Assembly: GCA_032622095.1 (NCBI GenBank)
Contig: CP136067.1
Location: 63,496,893-63,560,892, forward strand
DNA length: 64,000 nt
From: Siphonodentalium dalli
Taxonomy: Eukaryota > Mollusca > Scaphopoda > Gadilida > Siphonodentaliidae
Direction: 5' to 3'
This document shows, in pieces, positions 21,861 through 35,060 of this stretch. Every line of letters starts with the position of its first letter. The stretch's first letter is position 1. The notes under the pieces were generated by a model. That model had not been told where the DNA came from. It saw only the letters and a list, made by a program, of their open reading frames with translations, and made no database searches. The position numbers and the translations under genes are program-made.

Positions 21861-24800
21861 TTTCGACCACGACTGTAGTGGTCGCTTAAATCGCTGGCAT
21901 GGGCAGCGAGCTTGGTGTTTCGCGGTTGTCAGAGCAGCGATGCATTACCTGATTACACCTTTGTTGATAGTATGACCACGATGTGGTGGTATATCATCGC
22001 CTGTTCATAAATGACGGTCACCTATATGCCACACATTCCGTTGAATTATTGTTCATTTGATCAGCATAAATTATACATTATTTGATTAATGTATCACTCA
22101 GGCGGCTCCAATTCTGAACGCCACATTGCCACAGAGATAACTCATGCATCTGATTGTAGATTTGCATGTACTTGCAGCCTGCGGGTCTCAATTTGTATAA
22201 ATCTGTCAATATCAATTGAGCTTTGACTCTCCTATCGTTGATAGGCAGACATGTCAGATATATCACTACATGCATTGTGTGGCATCTGACTCCAATGGCA
22301 CTGCAAATAGGGTAACATTTTGCCCATGCAGCCATCTGCCTTGAGTTTGTTCTTGAATGATGTTCCAATCTACTCATTCCTTTTTCCACATTGTGGCATG
22401 CACGTACGTCACTGTCTGACCTCAAGCCATCCCATTTTAGGGTTTAGGCGTCGAGTGTGGTAACTACGGCAGTTGCTGTTAGTTAAAACATTGATTCATT
22501 CTAATCAAATCTGATCACGACAGGCTTATGAAACTATTACCGAACTTCTGTAAATAGTTACTGTCATCTCAGTTCTCACACCACTCTCATCTCAGCATCA
22601 GCAATGATGATCATGGACAAAGATGTCCATGTCAATATTTATAATAATAACAACAGCCAAATAGGCCCAACGCCTTTCTGGGGATATTCCTGCAACTTGG
22701 CTCAATTCTTCATTAAGCTGATCACTTAGAGTGGCTGCATTGACATTGTTGGCCCGGGGTCTGTAGACTCCATTAATATATGGCCTTATTGGGAGATTGA
22801 TCTGGTGACATAGTCAACTACACGAAGGCAGACCAGTCAACTTTGACATGTCTACATGTATATGTTATGAACAATACAATTTCTAAGCGCCAATAGGTTG
22901 AGCCATGTTGTTGGCATGATACGTGCATGTAACGATGTTGCGAGTGGCGAATATTCACAAAATCGCGACGAACGGGCACTACCGATAGCTCCTCGACCAA
23001 CATGTTACTAGATGCATTGTATGCCCGCACAGGCTTCCATCCTGATTCCATGTGATATGTATATGCATTGGCGAGGTCACATACGACTATACATGCATAG
23101 CTCAACAATGTATATTCTCACCAGATTTTGCACGCATTTTTGCTCACAGATGAGGTATTCTGCAATAACGATGTGTCTGATGTGGTTGTGCATATTGGCG
23201 ATTGCAACTGAGTTCTCCATTTCATTTTGATACTACATGGGGGAACGTCATGCATTGTCATTATAAACGACGAACAATAGACGATGTTTCGCAATGAACA
23301 TGCAGGGCTATGCATGCAGATGTCTTCATAAAAAAGCAATGCTGATGTTACCCCTATGACTATTTGATATACAATCCAGCTAGCGCACGAGATCCATAGT
23401 CATGGGGCACATGAGTTTCTATGGATTTCCCATAGGGATGAAGTAACAACACATACAACTGGGTGCAGTTCTAAACGTTCAATCTTCACCAAAATGAATA
23501 CGAATGAATGGATGGTATGGATGAAGAAATGAAGCCCTAAAACGAGACAATAACATATTCTTAATGTCTGCCCTATGCTTTACATAACAGCTAATACATG
23601 TAATTATGACCATTCTGTACTATATAAACTAAATGACATATTACACAGCAACACTATATGCTCCAACCGAGAGACTTTAATATCTACTTGTTTCTGTAAA
23701 ATTACAAGAGTTAGAACTGCATTATTTTATAATTTACAACACTAGATGAACATATGACACATATAACAATTATGACTGACTGGACTTATGTTGTCTTTGA
23801 ATACCTTATTATTTTACCTTTAAATAAGTATTCAAACCACTTTAGATCTATAGTACTTATTTACTTTTACCACTTATTGACATACCACAACTTTATGATT
23901 AATATTAGATTGAATATTAATATAAATTGTACTTACCATTTCGGAATGATTTGAGCTTTTATTATTTAAACATATATTTTATGGGCACATATTTTAGCGT
24001 GCTTCCTCCCCAAAGATATTTACTGGAAGAAAGTACCATTCTAAATCCCGGGGATTATAATTAGATTATTAAAACTTATTTAGAACTGGGCTTGTTTACT
24101 TTTTAAATGGGATTCACTTACCAAGTATAGAGCATAATTAGATGGACTACACAGAGTGGCGGGAAAGATATTAAAGGTACATACTAACCTGAGTATGGAT
24201 TTTAACCCCGCCACACTGACTTAGGTGGAATATATGTTTTCCTTTGCCTCAGCAATCTGGCCATACTTTTTCGAATATTGTGGGACATATTGCCAGTTGC
24301 CACATTACATGTATTGGCATAAACTCACACAGTCGATCATCCGGTTACAGTCCACTCCACTGATGTCCTTGTGATAAGACAAATATCTCCAGCTAATTAA
24401 TTCGCTAATTTAGCCATGGAGTTATTGGATAAGTCTCGCTCGGGTTTGTTTGCAACAAAATATTCTGTGTCCAAATCATACACGAGGAATACTTTGCGAA
24501 CCTGCATTTGTCATTGTTTATCTGAATGAGTGAAATCTTTATACCATTGACTTTGTTGGTGTCACAACAATTTGTCAAATTATATATACAATCGTTTTAC
24601 AACAAATTTATTTCTTTTGTTCATATATATATATATTATATATATAACATGCGACGTCTATTTGCTTAATGACCACTGGTCCCGAAATCATACATACGTA
24701 TGGTTGTTGTGGGCCAGACTTAGTTCTGATGTACAATGGGACATGTACATGCCATGTGCATGTGACATGGGCCTTTTGTGATCCTATTCTTTCAAATATT

Positions 24801-26683
24801 CTGAAAGATCTTCATGCGACATGATAGCTCCATATCAGGTAGCTTCTTTATATCCTGGAATACTATCAAGGAATGTGTGCCGATTATGTACAAAAAACAT
24901 TCCAAAATATTACTTATATATTGGGATATTGCTATTAAAACAGTCGAGTTGTGGTCATCCCGTCAAATGATATTGTCATCAACGGTTATGTCATCGATAA
25001 CAACATATTAATGGTTTGTCCTGGCTTACTACCTATCTATATATAATGACACGTCTATATATAGTCAATCCGTTGCTGTCGTAATTTTCGTGTTGTCTTT
25101 GGCATGTTGTGTTGTCTGTTTATGAAACAGTTAGTTGTTTCCCTGTAGATAGTTTACTGCACTATAATTTTGGGTACTACAATTATAGTTTTCCAAACCA
25201 GTGTGACTGTTGCTAAGATCATGTTGTCTGTTTAGACATGGCTGCATGACACACCCTATTGGGTGTCATCCTTTATATGGTGATTCGATCGATCACTTGG
25301 TTCATGCCAATGCATAAAGGGATACCAACCTCTGCTTGTTCGTTTTCTCAGACTTGCGAATTTACACTTCACACGACTCCCTGTGAGTTATGCACATGCG
25401 CCATTCGTGCTTGGTATTACTTTGGACATTGTGTGTATGTATATATATGTATATTACATGTAAAATAAACACCATTTCACATCTACTTATCCCATTTATG
25501 CTACATGCCGTGTCTGCGTATGGGTGTTCATTCTATGATGCATGTTCATGAACATAGCGATTCTCAGTTTTTATCGACCTGGCCATGTACTTATGGCAAT
25601 GGTTCATTGAATTGTTCCTCAGCTCATGAAAGAGGTGTGATAGTGAATCGCATCTACGTGTGACAACACATAACGGAGTTTAGTGGGATGTCATATATAT
25701 ATATATGTTGTCAATATGACCGTGTGCCAATATATACTGATATATCTGGCTTAGTTCATGTTCATGCATGCTCTATAATAGGGGCATATCACAATCTCGG
25801 TGATTGCAGACATGTTCCTACTATCTCTAACGGAACATCACATTTTACCTCCGTTTACTTTTGCATGCCCACCACATGCACTAATCGGTAATTTTACTGT
25901 TCGCAGATACAAATTCGACCATGTTCGTGAATGCAACTGCTGCGATTCCCACCTGTGCTTTGTCCTCCATTCAACATGATGGCAGGTGCCAAATGGCCTG
26001 ATATTGACACCCGAAAGGCCTATTCATTGGTGGTATTCGTCAGCGATAGGTATTTTCTGCATACGACTTGGATATCAAGCTCCAGTATGAGTCACCGTCT
26101 GATTGCGCCAAGATTCAGACTTGTACTATAAAGCCATCAGTTGCGTGATTACTTGTCAAAACCTGTGTCACTGCAATATGCGCTTCCTGGACTCGGATAT
26201 AGTATTTCGTTTCAAGAAAATGTTGAATACTCACGACCCAGAGTGTCCTTAAATTTACCGTATATATCGCTGATTCGATGATTTATCTTGATTTGATACA
26301 GAAGGTTACAAGTATAGACTCATGTCAGGCTCTTGGGTTTTTTTCCAACCGCACATATATAATCTAGTGTGGTTTAGAGGTAAACAATATTAACCCATAT
26401 GTCTATGCCATGGTAGATACTTCCTTTCTCGAGTCCACAGTATTCCAACAGCGGCTATATATCTGCTGTTTTTCAACAGTTTTCTCCCAGAAGTCTTGGG
26501 AGTCTCTGTCCGATAATGTATGTTAGTCAAATCTTGGACGCAAGTATATCGGTACAAACATGAATGAATTAGTTCTTTGTTTGATATATTTCAATTAGCA
26601 TTGGTTTGGCAATAACCGCATGAGTTGTCTACGCAACTTCTGCAACGTTACTTTATGTGTCTGTATAGTTGCTTGCTTCTCAA
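21861..26683. other. Large interval without recognised genes
   Basis: AT-rich sequence with short palindromes (GACCACGACTGTAGTGGTC near 21867), AT microsatellites (~24625-24650 and ~25695-25706) and only short ORFs lacking domain signatures. I see no splice-flanked coding exon here. It lies within the 29.7-kb intron. Confidence 0.35.
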
Positions 26684-26962
26684 TTGTTCCCGGAAGTGAT
26701 TCTATGACGAAATAGAATTAATAAATTAAACAAGGCTTTACCCGTGAACGTGAAAGTGAAGTTTGATTGTGATTCTATGAGGCATAGAATCACGGAGGGA
26801 TCAATTGCCACCCTCCCCAAAACCCCACCTTCTAAGCAACTATAAGGACACATACTTTGAAGAATGATAAATGAGACCACTGCGCAGCACTATCTCAATT
26901 GATCCCTCCGTGATTCTATGCCTCGTAGAATCACAATCAAACTTCACCTCGTTTAATTTATT
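26684..26962. mobile_element. MITE with 52-bp perfect inverted arms
   Basis: 26756-26807 (GTGAAGTTTGATTGTGATTC and onward) is the exact inverse of 26896-26947 apart from central palindrome variation (CTATGAGGCATAG / CTATGCCTCGTAG). AATTAATAAATTAAAC (26718) also has an inverse partner at ~26950-26965. The spacer includes TGCGCAGCACTATCTCAATT, which is repeated at 19703-19772. No coding capacity. Confidence 0.75.
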
Positions 26963-26963
26963 A

Positions 26964-27316
26964 ATTTTCAAATAGAAAATACATATTCCCTGATAAGATA
27001 CTTACACACTGAACTCATAGTTCCTTCCAAATTGGGATTTCCCTCCCTGCTGCTCGGTCATCCCCCTCAAATCTTGTAAGAGGATGAAAGCGGATTTGAC
27101 AGCGATGTCAAAAGGCTTATAATAGCTAAATGAAACGTGACCGAGGCACCGAGCGACATTGCCCGGATGTCCGGTTAGCATAAAGTTCAAAATATACCAA
27201 AATAATATAATTTTATATGGGCTCATAGACCCCTCCTTTGTGAATAAAAATGAATATACCATGTAGTTCAGTGTGTAAATATCTTATTAGGGAATATGTA
27301 TTTTCTATTTGAAAAT
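26964..27316. mobile_element. 353-bp MITE abutting the previous one
   Basis: ATTTTCAAATAGAAAATACA at 26964 is inverted at 27297-27316, and the arms extend ~50 bp inwards to CACACTGAAC / GTTCAGTGTG. The interior (27015-27264) holds no recognisable gene. The word CCATGTAGTTCAGTGTG also occurs near 19661. Confidence 0.75.
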
Positions 27317-27908
27317 GTTATTTTTGGGATCTAAGACCCAGACTATAAGGTGCTTCTCTGTATGCCTATATGCGTATAATAAAAAAATAAAAGCTATCAG
27401 GGGAGATTCGTGCATTCGTGGATGCCTACACAGCTAGCTAGTGGACATGCATTTAAGATATATATAGGGTGTATGCAATGGGTGTGTATGATTCCCAACA
27501 CAGTTTTGTCCCCATATCAGTAAACCGTTTTATGGATGTGAGTTGCAGGGGTGGTCACGTCGTCTGAAGACGTCATTGCTATATAATACATTTGGTGTAG
27601 TATTACTGTGCAAGTTACAATTTTGTCATTCGCTATCCGGACGATGTTGGCGACTCCGAAATTGTGCCAGGCTGCATGCGAACATGTAGAAATGTCTTTT
27701 ATACTCATATGTTGTCCATAATAGAAATGCCCTTCTAATTGGGAAAGTGATAAATTCAATATGATATTCTAAGTGGTGACTGACGGCTTCGGGCACGCAT
27801 GCTAGAAAAACCAACAACTGTTTGTTACCAGACATGTCATCAATAGCAAAGAAGCAGTCTATTCCGAGTAACTAAGAATGCAATACCATGTGTCATTCCT
27901 TATTATGG
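27317..27908. other. No feature recognised
   Basis: AT-rich interval between the MITE pair and the LINE relic; only minus-strand chance ORFs. Confidence 0.4.
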
Positions 27909-29480
27909 TCAGGTTGTTGGTTGTACAGTGAAGTATGATATGTTAGACTGCGGTATTGAAAGTTGTAATGCACAAGGGAAGTCCAGCTTCCCGACTCCCA
28001 TATCAGAGAAAAGCGTTATGAGATTTTTTATTGTGGCATATTCGTGCTTCAGTTTCGGGACATACATGCCAAAGTGGCGAGACTGTATGTCATGTTCAAT
28101 TCTGAATCTCCAGTCACGTTCCTGTGTGATTTTGACATTTGCTTTCACTATGCTTTTCCATGTCTCCTTTATCAGGAATGTGCTCTCTTGTGCATAGACA
28201 CGGCAATAGTCCTGTAAATCATATTTGGTTAGAACATTAAAAATATGGTATATAAATGATGACTCAACAAGATTCCCAAGTGAAAAGTTGTCATTTAACC
28301 TGGACTGGAATATTTGTTTCGAGTATTTGTCATCGCGGGTGTTGCAAAGGTTGCCAAAAAATAAGTTGGCGTTTTTCAATTATAGAGATAATTGGAACCT
28401 GTTCCGATGAGACCCAATACCACATCTGTTTGGCACAGGCCAGGAGGCCTTGAATTTGCTTCAGACAAAATCAATGGGTCCTTTCTAGTTTGAGTTAATT
28501 GGCCATAGATAATGCACACATGAGTTCTGATCCATATAGACTTAAGTTGGCAATACTACTGACTCATATATAGATTTCGAGCATCGCTCAACATGAGGTA
28601 CACTGAACAGATGTGACTGATGTGATCAGTGAAGTCGGTTATGTGATTATTTCTATATGATGAAGAGGGATGCCAAGGTGGTGAATACTCTCTTCCTCTA
28701 GTACTTTTTTGTTACCTAGGTCCCACTTTTTCCATGTTCTATGATTAAATGAGGATGCCGATTCATTAAATATGACCACTTTACACTTATCAGGGTTGTA
28801 TATGAACCTCCACATGTTCGAGAGTTTTGTGCATATATTACACAATGCCTGTAGTCCTGGTCTGGTCAATGACAATAGTGTCATATCGTCAGCCTGGGTA
28901 GGATGCGCAACTAATTGAGTTCAGACACATTCCATACTGAGATGTTTCCAATTCATACAATAAATCATCAAGGAAGATCATATAAAATAGAGGAGAGAGA
29001 ATACTCCCTGCCGCATGCCTAAAATGTTGCATGAATGACTCTGGATAAGAGATTATTGTAGCGGACCTTACACTTAATATCTGATATAAAGAAAGATCTA
29101 CACAAGTGCCTTATTTTACCACGAAATCCCTGATTGTATAGTTTTACTAGAAGTCTGTTAATCCATACCATATCAAAAGCTTTATGGGTTTTGAGAAAAC
29201 ATGAAAAAGAGAGGACTGTGGTTTTCTAATGTAAATGAGATGCTTTCATGAATAACAAACGTTGAATATTTCATACAACTGACTCCTTTCTGGAAGCCGC
29301 TTTGAAGGTGTACCTTTATGAGTATCGTAGAACTGCTTTGTATTGTGTTTCGATGGAGTAGACATGGTCATAGCGTCGTCAAGAGTAGTTGAGTCATTTT
29401 GTTGTAGATATTTTATTTTCGAGAAATACTTTGTAATTGTTAACTAAATTTGGGTTACACCGAGCCAGTGGAACAGCAGT
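27909..29480 (-). pseudogene. LINE (non-LTR) reverse transcriptase relic
   Basis: Read 3' to 5' along the window, the minus strand shows K-A-F-D-M-V-W (~29180), a GGVFSP-like segment broken by frame changes (~28990), A-D-D-M-T-L-L-S (~28880, a YADD-box relic with Q before A-D-D), then K-C-K-V-V-I-F-N. A long C-terminal ORF (27909-28379, 156 codons) has the helical RT-C-terminal character of non-LTR elements. Stops and frameshifts interrupt the middle (28380-28640 and 28890-29480). The element is 5'-incomplete here; an endonuclease-like relic at 32860-33205, same strand and order, may be its detached N-terminal part. Confidence 0.75.
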
Positions 29481-29499
29481 TACAGCACCTAGTTTAATT

Positions 29500-32356
29500 T
29501 TAGATGTTTAGTTATGAGAGAAGCAGCAATCTGCCTGACAAAAACACCGACTGAACAGATATACAACAAGACAGTCAATGACTGTGGGGTCGCTCACCTG
29601 ACTGCATTCCATGCTAAATATGCCAACTTATTCTTGCAAACACGTTTTAAGAATTACTATGGAGAGTTATGTCCCTTTATACTCTGCCCTTATTTGATTT
29701 TGTGATCCCATTTTCACAAATCTGATTTCCTGTTACCCAAGGTCATTTCATACCAAGTATAAGCAAAAGACATGTAGGCCATTTGGTTCTTGCAAAGACA
29801 TATCATGAATTACCAAAGGAGCCTCAATATTAAATGTGAGCTATTAAAATAGACCTGGCGATTCTTTCAAAGAAGACTTTTCAAGGGTTACTATAGAGGG
29901 AAAATATGCCCCTGGCCTTTCCCCTATTTGACCCTATCTGAACAAAAGATCTCCAACTGTTGGAAATTTATCAAAACCTTACTGATAATACCAGTTTATA
30001 TCAAAATTATGAGTACCAAACATGAATTCATAGCATAGACAGGGTGGGTGCAGGAGTTTCAAATCTCCTATATTTGCCCCTATTTGAACCAAATGTAAAT
30101 GCCAATCTATGAGATTCATTGATCTCTGATAATTGTTCCCTGAAATCAAAAATATCACACATCATTATCATAGATGAAAAGAAGTTAATAGCCTAGATAA
30201 ACATAATATAACACTTGCCTAGATTACAGCACATGGGAATTAATATAATTTAAATTGAAATGAATGACACAAATAAACATTATCTGTGATGTGTTTATCA
30301 ACAGCAGTCAGCTAAGATAAGGTCCCATTTTATACACAGTAGACATTATAGCATGGCAGCAGAGATATTATATAGTATTTCTGATGGCAGGCAGACAAGC
30401 TTGAGATAACAGTGTGGCCTTTATTAAATAGGAATGTGATAGCATTTGTAACAGAGTTCATATACTTACTTTGCCCTTCAATTGGCAACAGGTAACAATC
30501 TGTCTGTTTGTGATTTTTCTGCCAGACCCCTGGACTGATTTCAACTAAATTTTGTGGGATGAGTTGATGTACTCTGGCGGATCTTACAATGTGGTTAGTT
30601 TAAAAACAAAAAATTTAAAATAAAATATAAAATTTTCATAAAAAAAAAAAAAATTAATAGATTTTTTTTTTTTAAATTTGATTTTTTGTTGTTTTTTATT
30701 AAATTGAGCAAGGAGTTGAATCTAAAAAAAAAACTACCCCAATTAAAATTAAGCATTTGGGGAGGGCAACCCCTACACACCTCCCTGCTCTCACCACTGT
30801 TTGGACTTTCAAACAAATCTGGATTCCAGTCATTTGAGTCCTGGGTAAACTTTGGGATGTCATAATGGTGACTTTTTTCAAATAGTTTGTTTAAAACAAG
30901 TATTAACATTGTGGGGGGGGGGGTGCCACTACACACATCCCTGAATACACCCCTGTTTTGTTTTGTGACTTTCAAACAAATATGGACCCCAGTAACTGTG
31001 GCTCTGGGTAAACCTGGGGTTGTGGACACTAATTACTTTTTAATGACCACAGCTCAGAGATGTTGTGCTATTCACACAGAAATGTCAAGTATAATGCTGC
31101 CATGTAGTCAATTTAATTTAATGACAGGGATCTGACTACAGTGGGTGCAGGGGTTACAGCTAGCATGGGATAGCTCAGGTGCAGATGCAAAGAGTTAATA
31201 ATTTCTCAACTGGAATACAGAGTAATCAATCAGTTTGACAGATACATAAACACATCTGCAAGGCACCAGTTGTATCAGGTGTCAGGTAGCTACATCATCT
31301 CATTCAATAACACAGTGGGTGCTCAGTGGAGTCATCTTCTCTTAAAAACTTTCATAGTGCATGACAAACAGATTAGTTATAAAGGGTCATAACTCTGTTA
31401 AAATATATCGGATCAAACCCATATTCGAACTTGATCTGTATTTAGGGGTCAGAAATTCATATACCAAATTTGGTGTCGATCAGATGAAAAAATGTTTGAG
31501 TCATCCTGGCTTGGATGAATTATATTTAAAAACAAGAGTGGAAAGGGTTAAATAAACGATACCAAAATCCATACAGATGAAGAACGTGCTAAGAAAGACC
31601 TAGGTAAGAAATATGAGGCAGGTCAGAAGAAATTGTTTTGACTTAGATGCATCAGATTGAATTTGTGTGCAGGGTTAATTATTTCCTAAACTGATCAACC
31701 AATCGATACCAAAAACTATACAGGTGAGGGGTGTGTCATTATAAACCTACATATCAAATATGAACACAAGCGGACAAAAAATACTTAGGTTACAGCATTG
31801 GATAGATCGTGCCTATGTGTGGTTTTTGTTTTTAGAGTTATGTACCTGGCTCTGCCCCTATTTGACCCAGTGACCCAATTTGAACAAATCTGAACCCCAG
31901 TCACCCAAGGTCCCTCCGTACCAAATATAAGCTAAATCGGCCCAATGTTTTCTGAGAAGAAGTCATTTTAAGAATTACTATGGATGAATAGAGTTATGGC
32001 CCTGGTTTCTCAACTAATCAACCTGGTGACCTCATTTGAACAAATCTGAATGTGAGTCACCTAGGGAATATCCACACCAAATATGAACCCGTTAGGCCTT
32101 AATATAGTTCTGGAAAAGAAGTCGTAAAAGAGTTACTATGGAGGAATAGAGTTGTGGCCCTGCTTTCTCAACTAATTGACCTGATGCCCTCATTCGTACA
32201 AATCTGAATGTGATTCAACTAGGGAACATCCACACCAAATATGAACCCGTTCCATCTTACTGTTCGGGAGGAGAAGATGATTCTTGACAGACGGACGATG
32301 GACTAGGAGTGATGACTATAGCTCCAACGGAGACTTCGTCTCAGGTGAGCTAAAAA
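29500..32356 (+). repeat. Bivalve-type dispersed repeat block with tandem ~150-170-bp units and 3' hairpin
   Basis: Units around CCCCTATTTGACCC, GAACAAATCTGAA, CACCCAAGG and AAGAATTACTATGGA recur at ~29640, ~29890, ~31840, ~31980 and ~32110. The block ends with CAGACGGACGATGGACTAGG, the hairpin GAGACTTCGTCTC and GGTGAGCTAAAAA (32325-32356), typical of a very common bivalve repeat. Embedded are two ~150-bp units at ~30755-31035 (TTTCAAACAAATNTGGA, GGTAAACCTGGGGTTGTG, with a poly-G run) and a pearl-like fragment at ~31380-31480. Confidence 0.6.
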
Positions 32357-32859
32357 GGCATCAGGACTTAACTGGCCAATCATGAGCCCCAGTTTCGCAC
32401 ACCTTTTAGACACATCAGTTCCAACCATTCTGTGCCAGATTATAGCAAACAACCTGTCAAAATAGGTCTGTCTATCTTGGCAGGGAGGATAGTTAAAACT
32501 GGGTAACAGGGTGCTATGACGTCAATTACATATTTGATACACTAGACTGCACCCTGTGAATCTAATAACCTAATGATGCTGTTCATGGCATTCTCATGTC
32601 CATTCCATGACCTCGATCTCTATACTAGATTCTAACTGCAGGTCATGAGAATGTGACTTCGGCATAATTCGTACACCACAGTTCCATTGTACTAATGCTG
32701 GTGCTGTTTTTACTCTCACTTTAAGCTGGAGAATACTTCCTAGAAATATGCGAACTAAATTTTGCATTATTTTTCAAACTACACGCTTACAGAATTGAAT
32801 GATAGAGAATTTGAGTTTGGTAGACATCATTCTGTAACAATGAGCTCTGGTGCAAAAGT
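32357..32859. other. No feature recognised
   Basis: Interval between the dispersed repeat and the endonuclease-like relic; no domain seen. Confidence 0.35.
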
Positions 32860-33205
32860 TTCCATTTGGAGAACCATCACTTTCTCCAACAGTTTATACA
32901 GGACAGGTAGTCCTATGCACACTGTGTATTGAAAGGAGTATATTATCGATAGTGGTTCCAGCTAGGACCCCCGAGTGCAGAGAAATGTTGTTTGTGCCCC
33001 TCTGCAAACTCCCATAGGCCTACTGTTTACACTGAGAGATGAATTCACATTTATTGATGCAATTTGTGAATTCTCTGTCATAATTACATTTATTTAGGTT
33101 GCCGTTGAAATCACCCATAAATATTACTTGTCCTAGGGCCCCAGTAAATATCCCGTAAAACGATCTCATTATTTTATTAGAAATGATTGCTAACAGTAAC
33201 AGCAA
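32860..33205 (-). pseudogene. Probable LINE apurinic-like endonuclease relic
   Basis: The minus-strand ORF at 33020-33205 contains V-I-F-M-G-D-F-N-G-N, matching the G-D-F-N motif of the exonuclease-endonuclease-phosphatase fold in LINE ORF2 proteins. Beyond a stop the strand reads G-P-S-W-N-H-Y, comparable to the S-W-I-D-Y box. Short and broken. Same strand as, and upstream in sense of, the RT relic at 27909-29480. Confidence 0.5.
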
Positions 33206-33781
33206 AGAAATTATGTCTACTCTGCTGATTAACAGGACTCAATTATGGCGTTTTGTAAATTTATACTGGTATGCAAGCATAAATATGCAATATTTAACGT
33301 TGATCAAATTGAAAGTAATAATAAGATAAATTTTCTGAAATTACAGCAATATAATTCAGAATCTCACAAACTTCACTGTGAAATTGATTTTAATTCTATG
33401 CAACGAATTAGCGTAAAAAAAATCTGGACAGATAATCACCTTTCCTTATTCTCTACTGCCAAATGGAATATACCTTAATACCTGCTCCTTGCTTATTGTA
33501 TTAGGATTTATTCTGAATTAAATCTAATCAATGTGCACATTGCCAATAAGGACTGGACTTTCATAAACAGTGATAAATGTTGAAAATCATTTGTTGATGC
33601 CAATTAATTGAAAGAAAAAACTCATCCATGTAGATAAAAAGAACCACCATCAAATTTAATACATTTTTCCAATAACTTTGACATTACCTGAAAGTTATGT
33701 TGTCTGGTGTGATGGCATTCTCTCCTATCAGTATTTGATGGGCATAATGGTGTTAGTCATATTAGTATTGGGTAAAGACGT
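33206..33781. other. No feature recognised
   Basis: AT-rich; a 77-codon ORF at 33245-33478 has no recognisable motif. Confidence 0.35.
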
Positions 33782-35060
33782 AGTAGAGGCTCTTTATGTA
33801 CTCCCGTGTGCATTTTGTGAAGAAATATAGCGACTATGCTAATGACGTTGCTTGATATCTCAAGCACCAGAAAACAAATGTTAAACACCTGGGGGTCGCG
33901 ACTGGGTGGATTTATGATGTCATCAAGATGGCCGCCATCCAAAAATTCAGAGTATGCACTAAGTAAGTTTAATTAATAGTTACCAGTGAATTTATGATAG
34001 AAAATTGAATATCTCACCAATGATGTGAAACTAATAGACAATACTTCCACTTGACAGAAAAAGTGGCCACCATAAACCAAGATGGCCGCCAAAATGGCGA
34101 CCGATATTCGGAAAATGTATGATTTTTAACACTTTCCTCTTGAATCATTAACTGATAATTCTAGTATCCAACCATTTCCACAACATTCTAGCCAAGTGTT
34201 AAACAGAAAATAACTGAATTTTATGAAGATAATGTAACACTGTTTTAAATATGTGAATTGCCATATAATTACACTGAAAATAATGCATCTTCGTTTAAGA
34301 TTGCCGCCAAGATGGCTGCCAAAATGGAGAAATCGCCCCAATCTGTAAAATTTTCATTGATATCACCCATGTATTGGGGAAAAATGAATATATGTGAATA
34401 TATGTGCTTCCTGTTCGCGGAAGACCATGGACTTATGGTATACTTTGTAAAATTGGTGAACCATAGCTGTTTATACCTGAGAATTCAACAGAATGACCAC
34501 GAAAATTAGATCAAATCATCATCGTGGCAGCCACACACAATTGGAGAGTGGGCATGGAGTGAGGAAGAAAATTTAATACAGAAAAGGTAAAATATGTCTA
34601 CATCAATGATGAAATTGCACCAAGCTTCCTTTTAAAGAAAAAAATTATTTTAAAAACCCAAGATGGCTGTCAAAATGGCGACCGAAATATAGAAAATTTT
34701 TGTATTGGCAAACATGCCCCTGATATCATTTTCGGTTATGTGTAAACTGTGGCAAGCCGGAGTTGTCTTTTCATTTATCAGTTATGACATTTATGAAAAC
34801 ATAGTATGTTGTAATTTGGCTCTAATTGTTGTCCATACTCTGAAAAAGGCAAATTAAATAATGTGTTATGTAATTTCACAAAAAACTTGCTTCTCGAGGA
34901 TCTAGATTAACCTTGGACATAAATAGGCACAATAAAATAAACAAAAGTGTACACAGTTTTAAATATGGTTAGTATCATTCATTTACACTCGAAATTGATC
35001 TATTTGACCCAAGATGGTCGCCAAATTGGCCGCGAAAACTCACAATTATAAAATTTGACA

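Noticed and set aside
21861-26683. tRNA or small-RNA genes
   Set aside because: I looked for B-box-like GGTTCRANTCC words with a matching acceptor stem and found none that I could support.
30595-31029. 144-codon minus-strand ORF
   Set aside because: It spans two copies of a ~150-bp dispersed repeat and a poly-A/T tract; the apparent peptide repeat follows the DNA repeat.
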